64,000 nucleotides of DNA from NCBI GenBank assembly GCA_963732005.1, contig CAVSXT010000005.1:2480001-2544000 (forward strand), given 5' to 3'. Each line of letters starts with the position of its first letter. Within the stretch, counting starts at the first letter, position 1. The translations under genes were made by a program, and so were the position numbers. The stretch is from JASLEW01 sp963732005. GTDB taxonomy: Bacteria; Acidobacteriota; Thermoanaerobaculia; Multivoradales; UBA5704. Shown here one piece after another: positions 18,090 through 26,550 of the stretch. The notes under the pieces were generated by a model. It saw only the letters and a list, made by a program, of their open reading frames with translations. It did no database searches and had not been told where the DNA came from.

Positions 18090-18829
18090 GAGTGCCTCCC
18101 TTCGCGAGAGCGGGGCGATGGCGGTGGGGCGGCGGGAGACGAGCCGGCGGGCTGGCGGCGCGGCGGGAAGGGCACGGCGGCCGGTGCCGGGAGAGGTGCG
18201 GCCGGCGGCGGCGCGGTGGCGGGCGGCGGAGCTGGCAGCGGCGGCGATCCCCACCAGCTCGCCATGCGCACGGTGCGGCAGTTGGGCAGGGCCGGGTGCA
18301 GGCGGCAGAAGGCGAAGGCCTGGCGCCACAGCAGGCTGCGGGTCGCCTGCTCCTGGACCCAGAAGGCGAGGTCGAAGGTCGGGGACTGGACCGGCGCGGC
18401 GAGCGCCGCCAGCGGGTCGTTGGCCCTGGCGGCGGCTTGGGCCGAAGGGGCGCAGCCGGCGAGCCAGCCGCCGCAGCAGGCGGCGAGTAGCACGGCGGCC
18501 AGCGGCAGAGCCCGCGGCGGTCGGCGGGCGGCCCGGAGAACGGACCGCAGGAGATCCAGTACGGAAGGGTCGGGGAAGCGCCGGCGCCCGTCGGGTCCGT
18601 GGCCGGAGCGCTGTCGCCGAGGACTCGCGGTGGCGCCGGTGACCGCTGCCGCGAGTGTGCGGCCCGTCGCGGTCCGTGACACGAGGATGAAACGCAGCGC
18701 CTGCGCTGGCGGCGCGCAGCCGGTCGCGCGAGGGGGGAAGCAGGGCGAGGGCCCGGCGGCGGGGGCATGCCGCGGCCGGCCGCTGGCCGGCGGCCGCGGG
18801 CGGCGGCCGTGGTCGAGTGGGATTGGCAT
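18086..18829 (-). CDS. Putative lipoprotein in the TrbK position
   Basis: The gene lies between trbJ and trbL. The stop overlaps the trbL start as GTGA. The only convincing protein part is the C-terminal half: a hydrophobic stretch with a lipobox-like 'GWLAGC', then 'FDLAFWVQEQATRSLLWRQA', 'FAFCRLHPALPNCRTV' and a Pro-rich end. In other trb operons a small entry-exclusion lipoprotein, TrbK, sits here, so that is the guess from position. The start is uncertain: ATG 18829 is 12 nt after the trbJ stop but leaves ~125 residues before the lipobox; GTG 18682 is an alternative without a clear ribosome site. Confidence 0.5.
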   Translation of the reverse strand: MPIPLDHGRRPRPPASGRPRHAPAAGPSPCFPPRATGCAPPAQALRFILVSRTATGRTLAAAVTGATASPRRQRSGHGPDGRRRFPDPSVLDLLRSVLRAARRPPRALPLAAVLLAACCGGWLAGCAPSAQAAARANDPLAALAAPVQSPTFDLAFWVQEQATRSLLWRQAFAFCRLHPALPNCRTVRMASWWGSPPLPAPPPATAPPPAAPLPAPAAVPFPPRRQPAGSSPAAPPPSPRSREGRHS

Positions 18830-18840
18830 GGGAATTCCGG

Positions 18841-19743
18841 TCAGGGGAAGAGCCAGGACGGATGGAAGGTCCAGCCCGGCGAGGTGTTCTGGTAGACGCC
18901 GAGGGAGGTCTCCTGCATCAGCGCCGAGAAGCTGGCGTCGCCCTGCGCCTGGCGATTGAGCCAGTAGCCCTGGGCCACGGCGGCCTGGTTGTTGGCGACG
19001 GCGAGCGACTGCCGGGTGAGGAGCTGCTCCTGGGCGCTGAAGGCGGAGAGGGTGGTGAGCTGCTCGAGGGCCTGCTGGTGGCCGTCGGTGCGGCTCATCT
19101 GGTCGCGGACGCGGGCGAGCAGGGTCTCGCCGGGCGCGAAGCTCTGGGACTGCTGGGAGGTGGCGGCGAGGCCGGCGCGCATGGTGTCGAGGGTGCGCTC
19201 GGCCTGGACCTGCGGCGCGGTGGGATCGGTCCAGGGGGTCCAGCCTGGGTAGAGCTGGCGGAACTGCCCGCCGGCGTCGGCGAGGGGGTAGCCCAGGGCG
19301 CGCCCTGAGCGCATCAGCGCGTCGAGCTCGGAGAGCAGGGTCTGGATCTCGCGCCAGTTGGGGTCGCGCAGCTTGGCCAGGGCGCGCAGCTGGTTGTCGA
19401 TCTGGCGGACCTGGTTGGCGATCTGCTGGGCGTGCTGGTAGATCTGGAACGCGAACTGGACGTAGTGCAGGTAGTGCCAGTAGGTGTTGACCGCGATGTG
19501 CGCGGCGTCGATGACGGGGGCCTGCGCCGCGGCCGGCGGTGCGGCGAGCAGGAACGCCAGGAGCAAGGCCAGCGCTACGCCGAGCACGTGCGCCGAGAAG
19601 GGACGGCGCCGGCCGCCATGGTCGCGGCGGTAGCCGGGGCGGTGGTGGGCGGGCCGGAGGCGCTCGCGGGCGGATGTCGCGGGCGATGGAGTGGTGGCGG
19701 CGGGTCCGTGGCCCGCGGGCCGGTCGGGCGGTTGCTTGGTCAT
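18841..19743 (-). CDS. trbJ: TrbJ/VirB5-like periplasmic/pilus-associated protein
   Basis: 300 residues. A long basic N-region leads to a signal peptide ('VLGVALALLLAFLLAAPPA-AAQA', about residues 52-75). The TrbJ pattern 'FAFQIYQHAQQIANQVRQID' follows and the rest is helical. VirB5-type proteins sit at the tip of the conjugative pilus. The ATG at 19743 overlaps the trbE stop (ATGA), which fixes the start. The unusual 50-residue N-extension before the signal peptide may mean that the true start is internal. Confidence 0.88.
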   Translation of the reverse strand: MTKQPPDRPAGHGPAATTPSPATSARERLRPAHHRPGYRRDHGGRRRPFSAHVLGVALALLLAFLLAAPPAAAQAPVIDAAHIAVNTYWHYLHYVQFAFQIYQHAQQIANQVRQIDNQLRALAKLRDPNWREIQTLLSELDALMRSGRALGYPLADAGGQFRQLYPGWTPWTDPTAPQVQAERTLDTMRAGLAATSQQSQSFAPGETLLARVRDQMSRTDGHQQALEQLTTLSAFSAQEQLLTRQSLAVANNQAAVAQGYWLNRQAQGDASFSALMQETSLGVYQNTSPGWTFHPSWLFP

Positions 19744-22289
19744 GCGGGTCTCCCATGTGAGATCGACGAGGCCGGCTCGAGGGCGAGCGCGGGTGGTGGG
19801 GTGAGGCCGCGGCGGAGCAGCCACTCGCGAGGCCAGGCGGCGCCGTGGCGGGCGATCAGCGGGCGGGCCTCGGCGATGGCCTCGGCCTGGGTGAGACCGT
19901 CGGGGGTGCCGACGAAGGCGAGGGCGAGCGGCCCGAGGCCGAGCTCGAACAGGCGCGAGCCGCGGGGGCTCTTGAAGTAGTAGTCGCGCTTGCGGCGGGC
20001 GCGGGCAAGCAGCTCGATCTCGGTGTCGTTGAGGCCGAGGTCGCGGTAGAGGGCGATGTGGCCGGGGGCGGCGGCCTCGGGGTTGGGCAGCAGGATCTTG
20101 GTCGGGCAGCTCTCGAGCAGGATGGCGCGGTTGGGGCTCTCGTAGAGCTGGGCGAGGCTCTGGGTGGCGAGCAGGACGGCGGCGTTCTGCTTGCGCAGGG
20201 TCAGCAGCCACTGCTTGATGCGGGCGGCGAAGATGCCCTTCATCAGCGGCAGCCACGCCTCCTCGATGACGATGAAGGAGGGCCGGCCCTGCTCGAGGCG
20301 CTGCTCGACGCGGTGGAAGAGATAGAGCAGCACCGGCACCAGGACGCGGTCTTCCATGTCGGCCAGACGCTTGAGCTCGAAGACCTGGTAGGGCGCGTCG
20401 CCGGCGCCGCAGACGTCGTCGTGGTCGGCGTCGAGCAGGTGACGGAGGCTGCCCTCGGCGTAGGGGGAGAGCGCGGCGACCAGCTCGCGGTCCTGCAGCT
20501 GCGGCAGGAAGTCGGAGAGGCGGCGGTGGCGGCCGGGCTCGGTCGAGAGCAGGACGAGCGCGGCGTCGAGCGCCTGGCGCGCGGCCGGGCTGACCGAGAC
20601 GCCGTTGAGCGTCAGCACGGTCTCGAGCCATTCGAGCGCCCAGATGCGCTCTGCGGGCTGGTCGATCTGGGCGAGCGGCTGCAGCGAGACGGGCTGGTTG
20701 ACCAGGTCGTAATGGCGGGCGCCGGCGGCCTGGGCGAGGAGCCAGCCGGAGTAGCCGACGTCGAAGCTGAAGACCTGCGCCCGCGGGTAGCGCAGGAACT
20801 GGGCGATGAGCAGGTTGAGGAGCGTGCTCTTGCCGGCGCCGGTGCCGCCGACGACCAGGGTGTGGCCGACGTCGTCGTCGTGGAGGTTGAGCCAGAACGG
20901 GGTGGCGCCGGTGGTGGCCGCCCACAGCAGGGCGGGGCTGCCGGGTGGGAAGAGTGGCGAGGGGTTGTGCGCCAGGCCCGGCCAGACGCTGGTCGCCGGC
21001 AGCAGGTCGGCGAGGTTGCGGGTGGAGACGACCGGGCGGCGGAGGTTGGCGTAGCCGTGGCCGGGGAGCGAGCCGCGGAAGGCCTCCAGGGCGTTCAGGT
21101 CCTCGAGCCGGGCGGTGAAGCCGCGGTCGTTGAGCGCCTTGAGCACCTCGCCGGCCTGGCGTGTGACGCGCTCGGGGTCGGGGTCGGAGAGCAGGATGAC
21201 CGGGGTGTAGAGGCAGAAGCGGACGCGGCCGGCGGCGTTCTCGGCGGCGGCGACGGTCGCGTCGTGGGCCATGGCGGCGGCGTCCTGGTCGAGGAACAGC
21301 TCGTTGTCGCGCTCGCGGGCGGCGGTCGGGGCGGCGTCGCCGCCGGTCATGTCGCGCAGCCAGGAGGTGGCGCCGCGGCGCTTCTTGAACCAGGAGAGGC
21401 GGACGCGGGCGATGAGCCGGGCGGCGGTGGGCTGGGAGAGCGGGATGATGCGGTGGGAGGCGCGGAACGGGAAGCCGAGGCCGCCCAAGAAATCGAGGAT
21501 GCCGGGGAAGGACTCGTGGGGGAAGCCGTGGACGGCAACCAGGCGCAAGGCGCGGTCGCCGATGCGCGGCGACCAGCCGCCGGCGAGCGGGCGGTCGGCG
21601 AGCATCGCGTCGACGTAGGCGCCGCCGCGCGGTGGGGTGACCGGATGATCGAGCCCGGTCAGGCAGGCATGGAGGTGGGTGAGCAGCTCGCCCGAGCCGA
21701 GGCGCGCGATCTTGAGCTGCGTCGACAGCCGGCGCTCGAGCTGGCCTGCCTGCTCCTCGAAGGTGGCGTGGAGCGAGTCCCAGGCGGAGGCGCCGCGGGT
21801 GCGCCCATGGATGAAGAGGGCGGCGAGCCGGGAGTACATCTCGCGCGGCGGCAGGTAGGTGGCGGCGAGGAAGCTCTCGCTGACGAAGTGGGCGTGAGAG
21901 GCGAGGTAGGCGGTGCGGCGCTCGTCGTCGAGGGCGCGGGTGATGGCGTCGGGGAAGGCCCCGGCCGGGGCGTAGCCGGCGGCGGGGCGGCGGATGAAGT
22001 CGACGTGGAACATCCAGCCGTCGCCATAGGGGAGCAGGGCGTCGTTGATATGGCGAGCGAGGTTCTCGAGCTCTTCGGGAGTGGCGGCGGCGAGGTCGGG
22101 GCCGCGGTAGCGCCAGCCGGTCAGGAACGAGCCGTTCTTCTGCAGCAGCGTGCCGGGGGCGACGAGGTGCAGCCAGGAGAGGAGATCGGGAAGCCCCTGG
22201 GGATGGCGGCGGTGCTCCCGCAGCCGGTCGAGGAGCGAGAGCGCGCCGGCGCCGGAGACGAAGGCGAGGAGTGGGGTGGCGAGGTCCAT
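19740..22289 (-). CDS. trbE: TrbE/VirB4 conjugation ATPase
   Basis: 849 residues, the usual VirB4 size. The N-terminal CagE/TrbE domain is followed by Walker A 'VVGGTGAGKSTLLN' (about residue 475) and Walker B 'SFIVIEEAWLPL'. The next motif 'LRKQNAAVLLATQSLAQLYE' is typical of VirB4 family proteins. 'LLQKNGSFLTGWRYRG' near residue 50 is a TrbE landmark. It powers pilus assembly and substrate transfer at the inner membrane. The stop overlaps trbJ; trbD ends 20 nt upstream. Confidence 0.95.
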   Translation of the reverse strand: MDLATPLLAFVSGAGALSLLDRLREHRRHPQGLPDLLSWLHLVAPGTLLQKNGSFLTGWRYRGPDLAAATPEELENLARHINDALLPYGDGWMFHVDFIRRPAAGYAPAGAFPDAITRALDDERRTAYLASHAHFVSESFLAATYLPPREMYSRLAALFIHGRTRGASAWDSLHATFEEQAGQLERRLSTQLKIARLGSGELLTHLHACLTGLDHPVTPPRGGAYVDAMLADRPLAGGWSPRIGDRALRLVAVHGFPHESFPGILDFLGGLGFPFRASHRIIPLSQPTAARLIARVRLSWFKKRRGATSWLRDMTGGDAAPTAARERDNELFLDQDAAAMAHDATVAAAENAAGRVRFCLYTPVILLSDPDPERVTRQAGEVLKALNDRGFTARLEDLNALEAFRGSLPGHGYANLRRPVVSTRNLADLLPATSVWPGLAHNPSPLFPPGSPALLWAATTGATPFWLNLHDDDVGHTLVVGGTGAGKSTLLNLLIAQFLRYPRAQVFSFDVGYSGWLLAQAAGARHYDLVNQPVSLQPLAQIDQPAERIWALEWLETVLTLNGVSVSPAARQALDAALVLLSTEPGRHRRLSDFLPQLQDRELVAALSPYAEGSLRHLLDADHDDVCGAGDAPYQVFELKRLADMEDRVLVPVLLYLFHRVEQRLEQGRPSFIVIEEAWLPLMKGIFAARIKQWLLTLRKQNAAVLLATQSLAQLYESPNRAILLESCPTKILLPNPEAAAPGHIALYRDLGLNDTEIELLARARRKRDYYFKSPRGSRLFELGLGPLALAFVGTPDGLTQAEAIAEARPLIARHGAAWPREWLLRRGLTPPPALALEPASSISHGRPA

Positions 22290-22309
22290 GGCCGGACGGG
22301 TTCCAGGGG

Positions 22310-22630
22310 TCAGGCGGCCGCGGCGAGGGCGGGGTCGATCGGGCGCACCGGCGCCCCGAGGGCGGGCGCTGCCGCGTAGTGGTCGGCGTTGCGCAGGCTG
22401 CGGAGATAGAGCTCGGCGATCTGGGGGTCCTTGCCGCAGAGGTGGACGGCGAGGGGGTGGAAGCAGAGGCAGTAGAAGAGGGCGAGGCCGGCGGTCAGCA
22501 GGTGGACGCCGGCCTCGAAGAGCAGCAGGAACACCGCCGAGACCTCGAAGAAGAGGAAGCCGGGCGCGACGCCGGCGAAGAGCACCGGGCGGCAGAGCGC
22601 GGCGTGGATGGGGGTTTTTTGGAGCGGCAT
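22310..22630 (-). CDS. trbD: TrbD/VirB3 small membrane protein
   Basis: 106 residues with two hydrophobic segments ('VLFAGVAPGFLFFEVSAVFL', then 'LLTAGLALFYCLCFHPLAV') and a short 'KDPQIAELYLRSLRN' motif near the C-terminus, all typical of TrbD/VirB3. It probably anchors TrbE at the membrane. It lies between trbC and trbE. Confidence 0.88.
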   Translation of the reverse strand: MPLQKTPIHAALCRPVLFAGVAPGFLFFEVSAVFLLLFEAGVHLLTAGLALFYCLCFHPLAVHLCGKDPQIAELYLRSLRNADHYAAAPALGAPVRPIDPALAAAA

Positions 22631-22720
22631 GGGGCGGCGGTCGGGTAGCGGGCGATGGGAATGGGGATGGCGGCGGCGGTGTGCGGGAAAGGGAGCTGGC
22701 GGCTCAGGCGGCTCAGCGAC

Positions 22721-23056
22721 TCAGAAAATCGCGCCCTGGAAGCCGAGGGCGTCGACGAGGTTGACGGCGCCGAGCACCACGGCGACGCCGAAGAGCGCCT
22801 GGCCGAAGCGCTTGGCGCCCTGCTCGTGGCTGGTGAAGGCCCACATGGCGCCGCCGAGGACGAAGGCGAGGGCGGCGATGGTCTTGGCGGTCGGACCGGT
22901 GAGGTTGTCCACCACCACCTGCAGCGGCTGGTTCCAGGGGAGGGTGGTGCCGCCGGTGCCGGCGCGGGCGGCGGCCGGGCCGGCGGCGAGCAGCAGCAGG
23001 AAGACGGGCAGCGGGCGAGCGAGGACGTGCAGGGCGTGATGGCAGCGCCGGACCAT
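22721..23056 (-). CDS. trbC: TrbC/VirB2 pilin precursor
   Basis: 111 residues from ATG 23056, chosen because GGAGG lies 9 nt upstream; the frame stays open much further but that part is antisense to trbB-like coding. A signal peptide ('VFLLLLAAGPAAARA') is followed by the two hydrophobic helices of VirB2 pilins ('TAKTIAALAFVLGGAMWAF', 'ALFGVAVVLGAVNLVDAL'). It would be processed and possibly cyclised; TraF, encoded upstream in the same unit, is the candidate maturation protease. Confidence 0.88.
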   Translation of the reverse strand: MVRRCHHALHVLARPLPVFLLLLAAGPAAARAGTGGTTLPWNQPLQVVVDNLTGPTAKTIAALAFVLGGAMWAFTSHEQGAKRFGQALFGVAVVLGAVNLVDALGFQGAIF

Positions 23057-23088
23057 GGTTTGGGGCCTCCTGTTCGGGGGAGCGGGGG

Positions 23089-24078
23089 TCAGGTCTCGGG
23101 AACGGGCGTCAGCCGGTAGGCGGTGCCGTCGAAGCCCTCGACCCGGGCGAACTCGGTGACCTTCCGTTGCTGGCTGCCGCCGGCGATCATCACCACCAGG
23201 TGGATGGCGTCGCCGACCAGGTGGGGCTGCGGCCCGGCGTTGGCGCGCTGGGCCAGGCGGTCGAGGCGGTGGAGGGCGGCGAGGGCGTCGTTGGCGTGCA
23301 GGGTGGCGACGCCGCCGGGGTGGCCGGTCTCCCAGGCGTCGAGGAGATCGAGGGCGGCCTCGTCGCGGACCTCGCCGACGACGATGCGGTCGGGCGAGGT
23401 GCGCAGCGCCGCCTTGACCAGGTCGCGCAGGCGGACGGAGTCGGTGGTGCGTAGCGCCAGGTGGTCGGGCGCCGAGCAGCGCAGCTCGACGGTGTCCTCG
23501 AGCACCACGATGCGGTCGCGTGGGAAGGCGGTGGTGATCTCGAGCAGGACGGCGTTGACCAGGGTGGTCTTGCCGCTGGCGGTGCCGCCGGCGACGAGGA
23601 CGTTGCGGCGCTGGCGAACGGCCGCGGCGAGAGCCTCGCGGTGGCGGGGAGAGAGGATGCCGGCGAGCACGTACTCGTCGAGGGAGAAGACGGTCGCGGG
23701 CGGCTTGCGGAGGTTGAAGGAGGGGGCGGCGGCGAGCGGCGGGATGAAGCCCTGCAGGCGGGCGCCGAGGAAGCCGTCGCTCGGCAGCTCGGCCTGGATC
23801 TGCGGCCGGCCGGCGTTGAGCACCATCGGGACGCGCGAGCCGACCAGGTTGAGGAAGCGCAGCACCTGCTCGGGGGCGAGCCGGGCGGTGGCGGCGACGC
23901 GGCCCTGGGAGCGGGTGTCGAGGTAGAGGGTCCCCGAGGGGTTGACGTAGATCTCGGTGACGTCGGGGTTGGCGAGAGCCTCGAGGACCGCGGGCCCCAG
24001 GGCACGGCACAGGGAGTCGCGGTAGTGGCGGCTGCTCTCGTCCGCGGGACGTACCAACGCTGGGGCGGCGACGGCCAT
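23089..24078 (-). CDS. trbB: TrbB/VirB11 traffic ATPase
   Basis: 329 residues from ATG 24078, which has GGAGGAGA just upstream; a GTG nine codons earlier would lack a ribosome site. The N-terminal domain contains 'LANPDVTEIYVNPSGTLYLD'. Walker A is 'AGGTASGKTTLV' (about 164-172), the Asp box 'DRIVVLEDTVELRC' and the His box 'DSVRLRDLVKAALR...IVVGEVRD'. The 'HPGGVATLHANDALAAL' motif is characteristic of VirB11 ATPases. It forms a hexamer at the cytoplasmic face and switches pilus biogenesis and DNA transfer. It is the first trb gene after a 200-bp gap containing an operator-like palindrome. Confidence 0.95.
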   Translation of the reverse strand: MAVAAPALVRPADESSRHYRDSLCRALGPAVLEALANPDVTEIYVNPSGTLYLDTRSQGRVAATARLAPEQVLRFLNLVGSRVPMVLNAGRPQIQAELPSDGFLGARLQGFIPPLAAAPSFNLRKPPATVFSLDEYVLAGILSPRHREALAAAVRQRRNVLVAGGTASGKTTLVNAVLLEITTAFPRDRIVVLEDTVELRCSAPDHLALRTTDSVRLRDLVKAALRTSPDRIVVGEVRDEAALDLLDAWETGHPGGVATLHANDALAALHRLDRLAQRANAGPQPHLVGDAIHLVVMIAGGSQQRKVTEFARVEGFDGTAYRLTPVPET

Positions 24079-24099
24079 GGGGTCTCCTCCGTTTAGTTC

Positions 24100-24135
24100 G
24101 CTCACTGTACAGCATGAATTGAGCCATTAGTGAGC
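24100..24135. promoter_or_regulatory. Operator-like inverted repeat upstream of trbB
   Basis: GCTCACT (24100-24106) and its exact complement AGTGAGC (24129-24135) are separated by 22 nt of AT-richer sequence that also contains GAGCCA twice. The site lies 22 bp upstream of the trbB ATG, in the only sizeable gap between traF and the trb genes. It would suit a dimeric repressor of the trb operon, but no regulator can be assigned. Confidence 0.4.
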
Positions 24136-24279
24136 CAATTGATATGCCGGCCGGCTGGCCACGATCGGGCAGGCCCTGCTCCAGCAGCTGGAGCTTGGTA
24201 CGCAAGATCTGGTACCAGAAGGAGTTACGGATACTTCGAGGAGCCGGCCCGGTGCTTCCGAACGCTGCCGGCGAAGGCG

Positions 24280-25020
24280 TCAGGGCCGGGTGGAGCAGGT
24301 GCGGAGGAGCACGGTCCAGCGGTGGAGGGGCGGCGAGGAGCTGACCAGGAGAGGGTGAAGGAGGCCCTGGATCGCGGTCGTCGCGACCGGCCCGAAATAG
24401 CGACTGTCGAAGGAACGGGGATGGGGTGAGAAGAGCCAGATCTCGCCGGTCCGGACCTGACGGACATCCGGCGGGAGACGGGGGAGGGGGCGACCGCGAG
24501 CGTCGGCGGGGAGGGGGGCGCTCGCCGGCAGGCGGCACTGGTTGAGATCGATGGCCGCGGCGGTGAGCGCGAGGCGATCGCCGGCGACGGCGAGAACGAA
24601 CTTGCCCAGGGGCTTGGTGCCGCCGGGGCAGGTACCGGGGTCGAGGTAGCCGCGGGCGAGCGCGAGGGCCGCGGCGGCTGGTGGTGGGCAGGCGAGTACG
24701 AGATCGCCCGGGCGGAGGGCGCGGTGGTGGACCGGCTCGAGCAGGTAGAGGCCGCGCGGCAGGCTCGGGCTGGTGTTGATCCGGAGGGATCTACCGGTCG
24801 GTGTGCGCCAGATGACAAGGCCGAACGGGGGCGAGGGGAGCGCCGGCAACGGCACCGTCAGCAGAGCTGCGAGGACGGCCGCGAAAGGCGCCGAAAGGAG
24901 GCCGGCGACCAGAGCGGCGTCGCAGGGGTGGAGATGCCGGCGGCGGAGAGTGGGAGCCGGCGTCCAGAACCATGGCGTTGGAACGCTGGGGAGCGGGCGG
25001 GTGGGGCTCGGCGCGAGCAC
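24280..25020 (-). CDS. traF: TraF-type S26 signal peptidase (conjugative pilin maturation)
   Basis: 246 residues with a membrane helix around 38-58. Then comes the S26 protease pattern: 'RINTSPSLPRGLYLLE' with the likely nucleophile Ser86 before Leu-Pro, 'LRPGDLVLACPP', and 'TKPLGKFVLAVAGD' with the likely general-base Lys140. The ending 'SFDSRYFGPV' is a strong TraF/LepB-like motif. TraF cleaves and cyclises TrbC-type pilins. It starts with GTG 25020, 17 nt after the sigma-factor gene, and the last ~25 residues are unusual. It is longer than RP4 TraF because of the N-terminal extension. Confidence 0.88.
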   Translation of the reverse strand: MLAPSPTRPLPSVPTPWFWTPAPTLRRRHLHPCDAALVAGLLSAPFAAVLAALLTVPLPALPSPPFGLVIWRTPTGRSLRINTSPSLPRGLYLLEPVHHRALRPGDLVLACPPPAAAALALARGYLDPGTCPGGTKPLGKFVLAVAGDRLALTAAAIDLNQCRLPASAPLPADARGRPLPRLPPDVRQVRTGEIWLFSPHPRSFDSRYFGPVATTAIQGLLHPLLVSSSPPLHRWTVLLRTCSTRP

Positions 25021-25037
25021 AAGACGGGCGGCGGCTG

Positions 25038-25601
25038 CTACTTGGCGACCGGAGCCGCCGGAGTTTCGAGATCGCTCCGCAGCCGGCGGAGGCCGCGACT
25101 GAGGAGCTGGCGGACGGCGGTCTCGGTCTGGCCGAGCTCCGCGGCGATCTCCTGATGGGTCAGGCCAAGGCCGTAGTGGAGGCCAGCGAGCTGGCGGACG
25201 GTCGGCGGCAGGCGCGAGAGGAGGCGCAGGGCATCGCGGCGTCGGTCGAGGCCGATGGCCGCGTCCTCGCTAATGAGCTCCTTGAGGTGCTCCTCGATCT
25301 GGACGAGTCTCTCGGCGGCCTGACGCCGGAGGTGGTGAGAGATCTGCCTCTTGACGGTGGCGAGCAGGTAGCCGCGGGGGTTGCGGATCAGGTGCCATTG
25401 CTCGACGAGGACGAGGAGCGAGCTCTGGAGGATGTCCTCGACCTCATGCGGCTGGAGGCGAAAGCGGCGGCAGAGGAGCTTCAGGGGCTGGCGCATCGCC
25501 GGCAGGAAGGCGGCGATGCCGGCCGTGCCCGCGGCGGCCGGCGGTGGCGACAGTGCCGCGGGCGGGTCCTCGACCTGGACTTGGGAGCTGGGATCATCCA
25601 T
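25038..25601 (-). CDS. Sigma-70 family (ECF-like) RNA polymerase sigma factor
   Basis: 187 residues. Region 2 is visible as 'EVEDILQSSLLVLVEQWHLI' with 'NPRGYLLATVKRQISHHLRR'. Region 4 is 'LSRLPPTVRQLAGLHYGLGL' then 'THQEIAAELGQTETAVRQLL'. There is no region 3, hence ECF-type. Encoded directly upstream of traF and the trb operon, it may direct their transcription in an element-specific manner, which would be an unusual arrangement. No anti-sigma gene is seen. A palindromic 23-bp repeat lies about 125 bp upstream of its ATG. Confidence 0.88.
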   Translation of the reverse strand: MDDPSSQVQVEDPPAALSPPPAAAGTAGIAAFLPAMRQPLKLLCRRFRLQPHEVEDILQSSLLVLVEQWHLIRNPRGYLLATVKRQISHHLRRQAAERLVQIEEHLKELISEDAAIGLDRRRDALRLLSRLPPTVRQLAGLHYGLGLTHQEIAAELGQTETAVRQLLSRGLRRLRSDLETPAAPVAK

Positions 25602-25725
25602 GCGGATGGCGCATCAAGGGTCGCGCGGATGATAAAGCGTTGGCGGTGGCAGAGCAAGGGTTTCGAGAAGACGCGGAAAATGAGCTGCGAAGGCGCCTGG
25701 AGCGCCGCAAGCGTTGACGATGGAG

Positions 25726-25748
25726 CGTTAATCATGGTTAACGAACCT
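25726..25748 (+). repeat. Left copy of 23-bp inverted repeat flanking the cargo segment
   Basis: This 23-mer recurs in inverted orientation at 29037-29059 with one mismatch (position 25743). Its core GTTAATCATGGTTAAC is itself a near-palindrome. The two copies bracket a 3.3-kb segment whose two larger genes run opposite to the conjugation genes. This copy also lies upstream of the sigma-factor gene. Confidence 0.8.
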
Positions 25749-25926
25749 TCACGCTAAAGCCAAGTTGCGAAATGCTTTCTAATCCGTAATTCGCATGTTG
25801 ACTGCCGTGAGCTGCCGCAGACGACGGTGGCGGCGATTCCGGAGTCCGGTGAGAGTGTCGGGGGGACAGGATCCGCCGGCCGTGACCTGGCTGGCCGGCC
25901 GGCACCGGCCGAATGGCGGTCGATGC

Positions 25927-25949
25927 GGGTGGGTAAACCTACCCCACCC
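25927..25949. terminator. GC-rich hairpin at the brnA stop
   Basis: GGGTGGGT and ACCCCACCC form an imperfect stem around AAACCT, with one bulged C, overlapping the stop codon of the minus-strand brnA gene. It may terminate brnA transcription, but there is no T-tract. Confidence 0.3.
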
Positions 25950-26190
25950 GGAGCTCTTCGCGGATCACCCTCCGAAGAGTCGCCTCCAGAGGCTCGCGCT
26001 CCCTGTTGACGTGCTCCCGGAGCGCCGCATTGAGGAGGGTCTGGTAGTTGCCACCGCCAGCGGCATGGACCTGATCCTTGAACCATTGCAGGACGTCGTC
26101 GTCGATGCGGATCGTTATCCGCGTCTTCCCGGAGGGAAGCGGGACGACAGGGCCTCGCTGTGCCTTGCTGAAGTCGTATTCCTTTCTCAT
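25939..26190 (-). CDS. brnA: BrnA-type antitoxin
   Basis: 83 residues. 'MRKEYDFSKAQRGPVVPLP' followed by 'GKTRITIRIDDDVLQWFKDQ' and 'GGGNYQTLLNAALREH' is the classic BrnA_antitoxin signature, with a ribbon-helix-helix DNA-binding domain. BrnA neutralises the RelE-fold RNase BrnT and represses its own operon. Here brnT is reduced to a remnant, so the antitoxin is orphaned. A perfect palindrome upstream is probably its operator. The orphan may persist as a regulator or as an anti-addiction factor. Confidence 0.88.
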   Translation of the reverse strand: MRKEYDFSKAQRGPVVPLPSGKTRITIRIDDDVLQWFKDQVHAAGGGNYQTLLNAALREHVNREREPLEATLRRVIREELRVG

Positions 26191-26271
26191 CTTTCCGCCT
26201 CGTATTGTCGATGCTCCTTGCTGGTGGCTTGGGTTCGAGGCCGCTCTCTTCTCGTCCCACTCGATCTCCAC
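26191..26271 (-). pseudogene. brnT toxin remnant, fused in frame to brnA
   Basis: A GTG at 26271 opens with 'VEIEWDEKRAASN', which matches the usual beginning of BrnT proteins. It then loses similarity and runs in frame into the brnA ATG after 27 codons. An intact BrnT is about 90 residues and overlaps brnA, so the toxin body (more than 70 codons) appears deleted. Confidence 0.6.
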
Positions 26272-26275
26272 GGAG

Positions 26276-26293
26276 CGATTGTATGCACAATCG
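26276..26293. promoter_or_regulatory. Palindromic operator of the brnTA locus
   Basis: CGATTGT and ACAATCG form a perfect 7-bp inverted repeat around ATGC, 5 bp upstream of the brnT remnant start. BrnTA operons are autorepressed by BrnA binding to such promoter palindromes. An ATTGTATGCAC-type sequence fits a promoter region. Confidence 0.55.
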
Positions 26294-26550
26294 TGCAGCT
26301 CGTCAACGGCGCCTGCCGATGGCTACTGCAGCACTCGTACGACGCTGGTTGCCTGGAGGTCGTTGGCCGATTTTCTTGAGCGCGATGACCTGCGAGACCA
26401 CGCTCGAAGCTGGGGATGGTCCTCCGTGCGGCAACCGCGAGAAAAAGCTGAGACAGGTCCGTCTATGCGAGATGAGGACTCGCGCGGAGGCTGGCGCGAG
26501 ATCGGAAGCAGGTCGCGTTCAGGTCAGCACTCTTTGACGGGAGGTTTCCC

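Noticed and set aside
15813..22379. Very long + strand ORFs across the trb operon
   Set aside because: Antisense of trbF-trbE with monotonous Gly/Ala/Asp content; all conserved trb motifs are on the minus strand.
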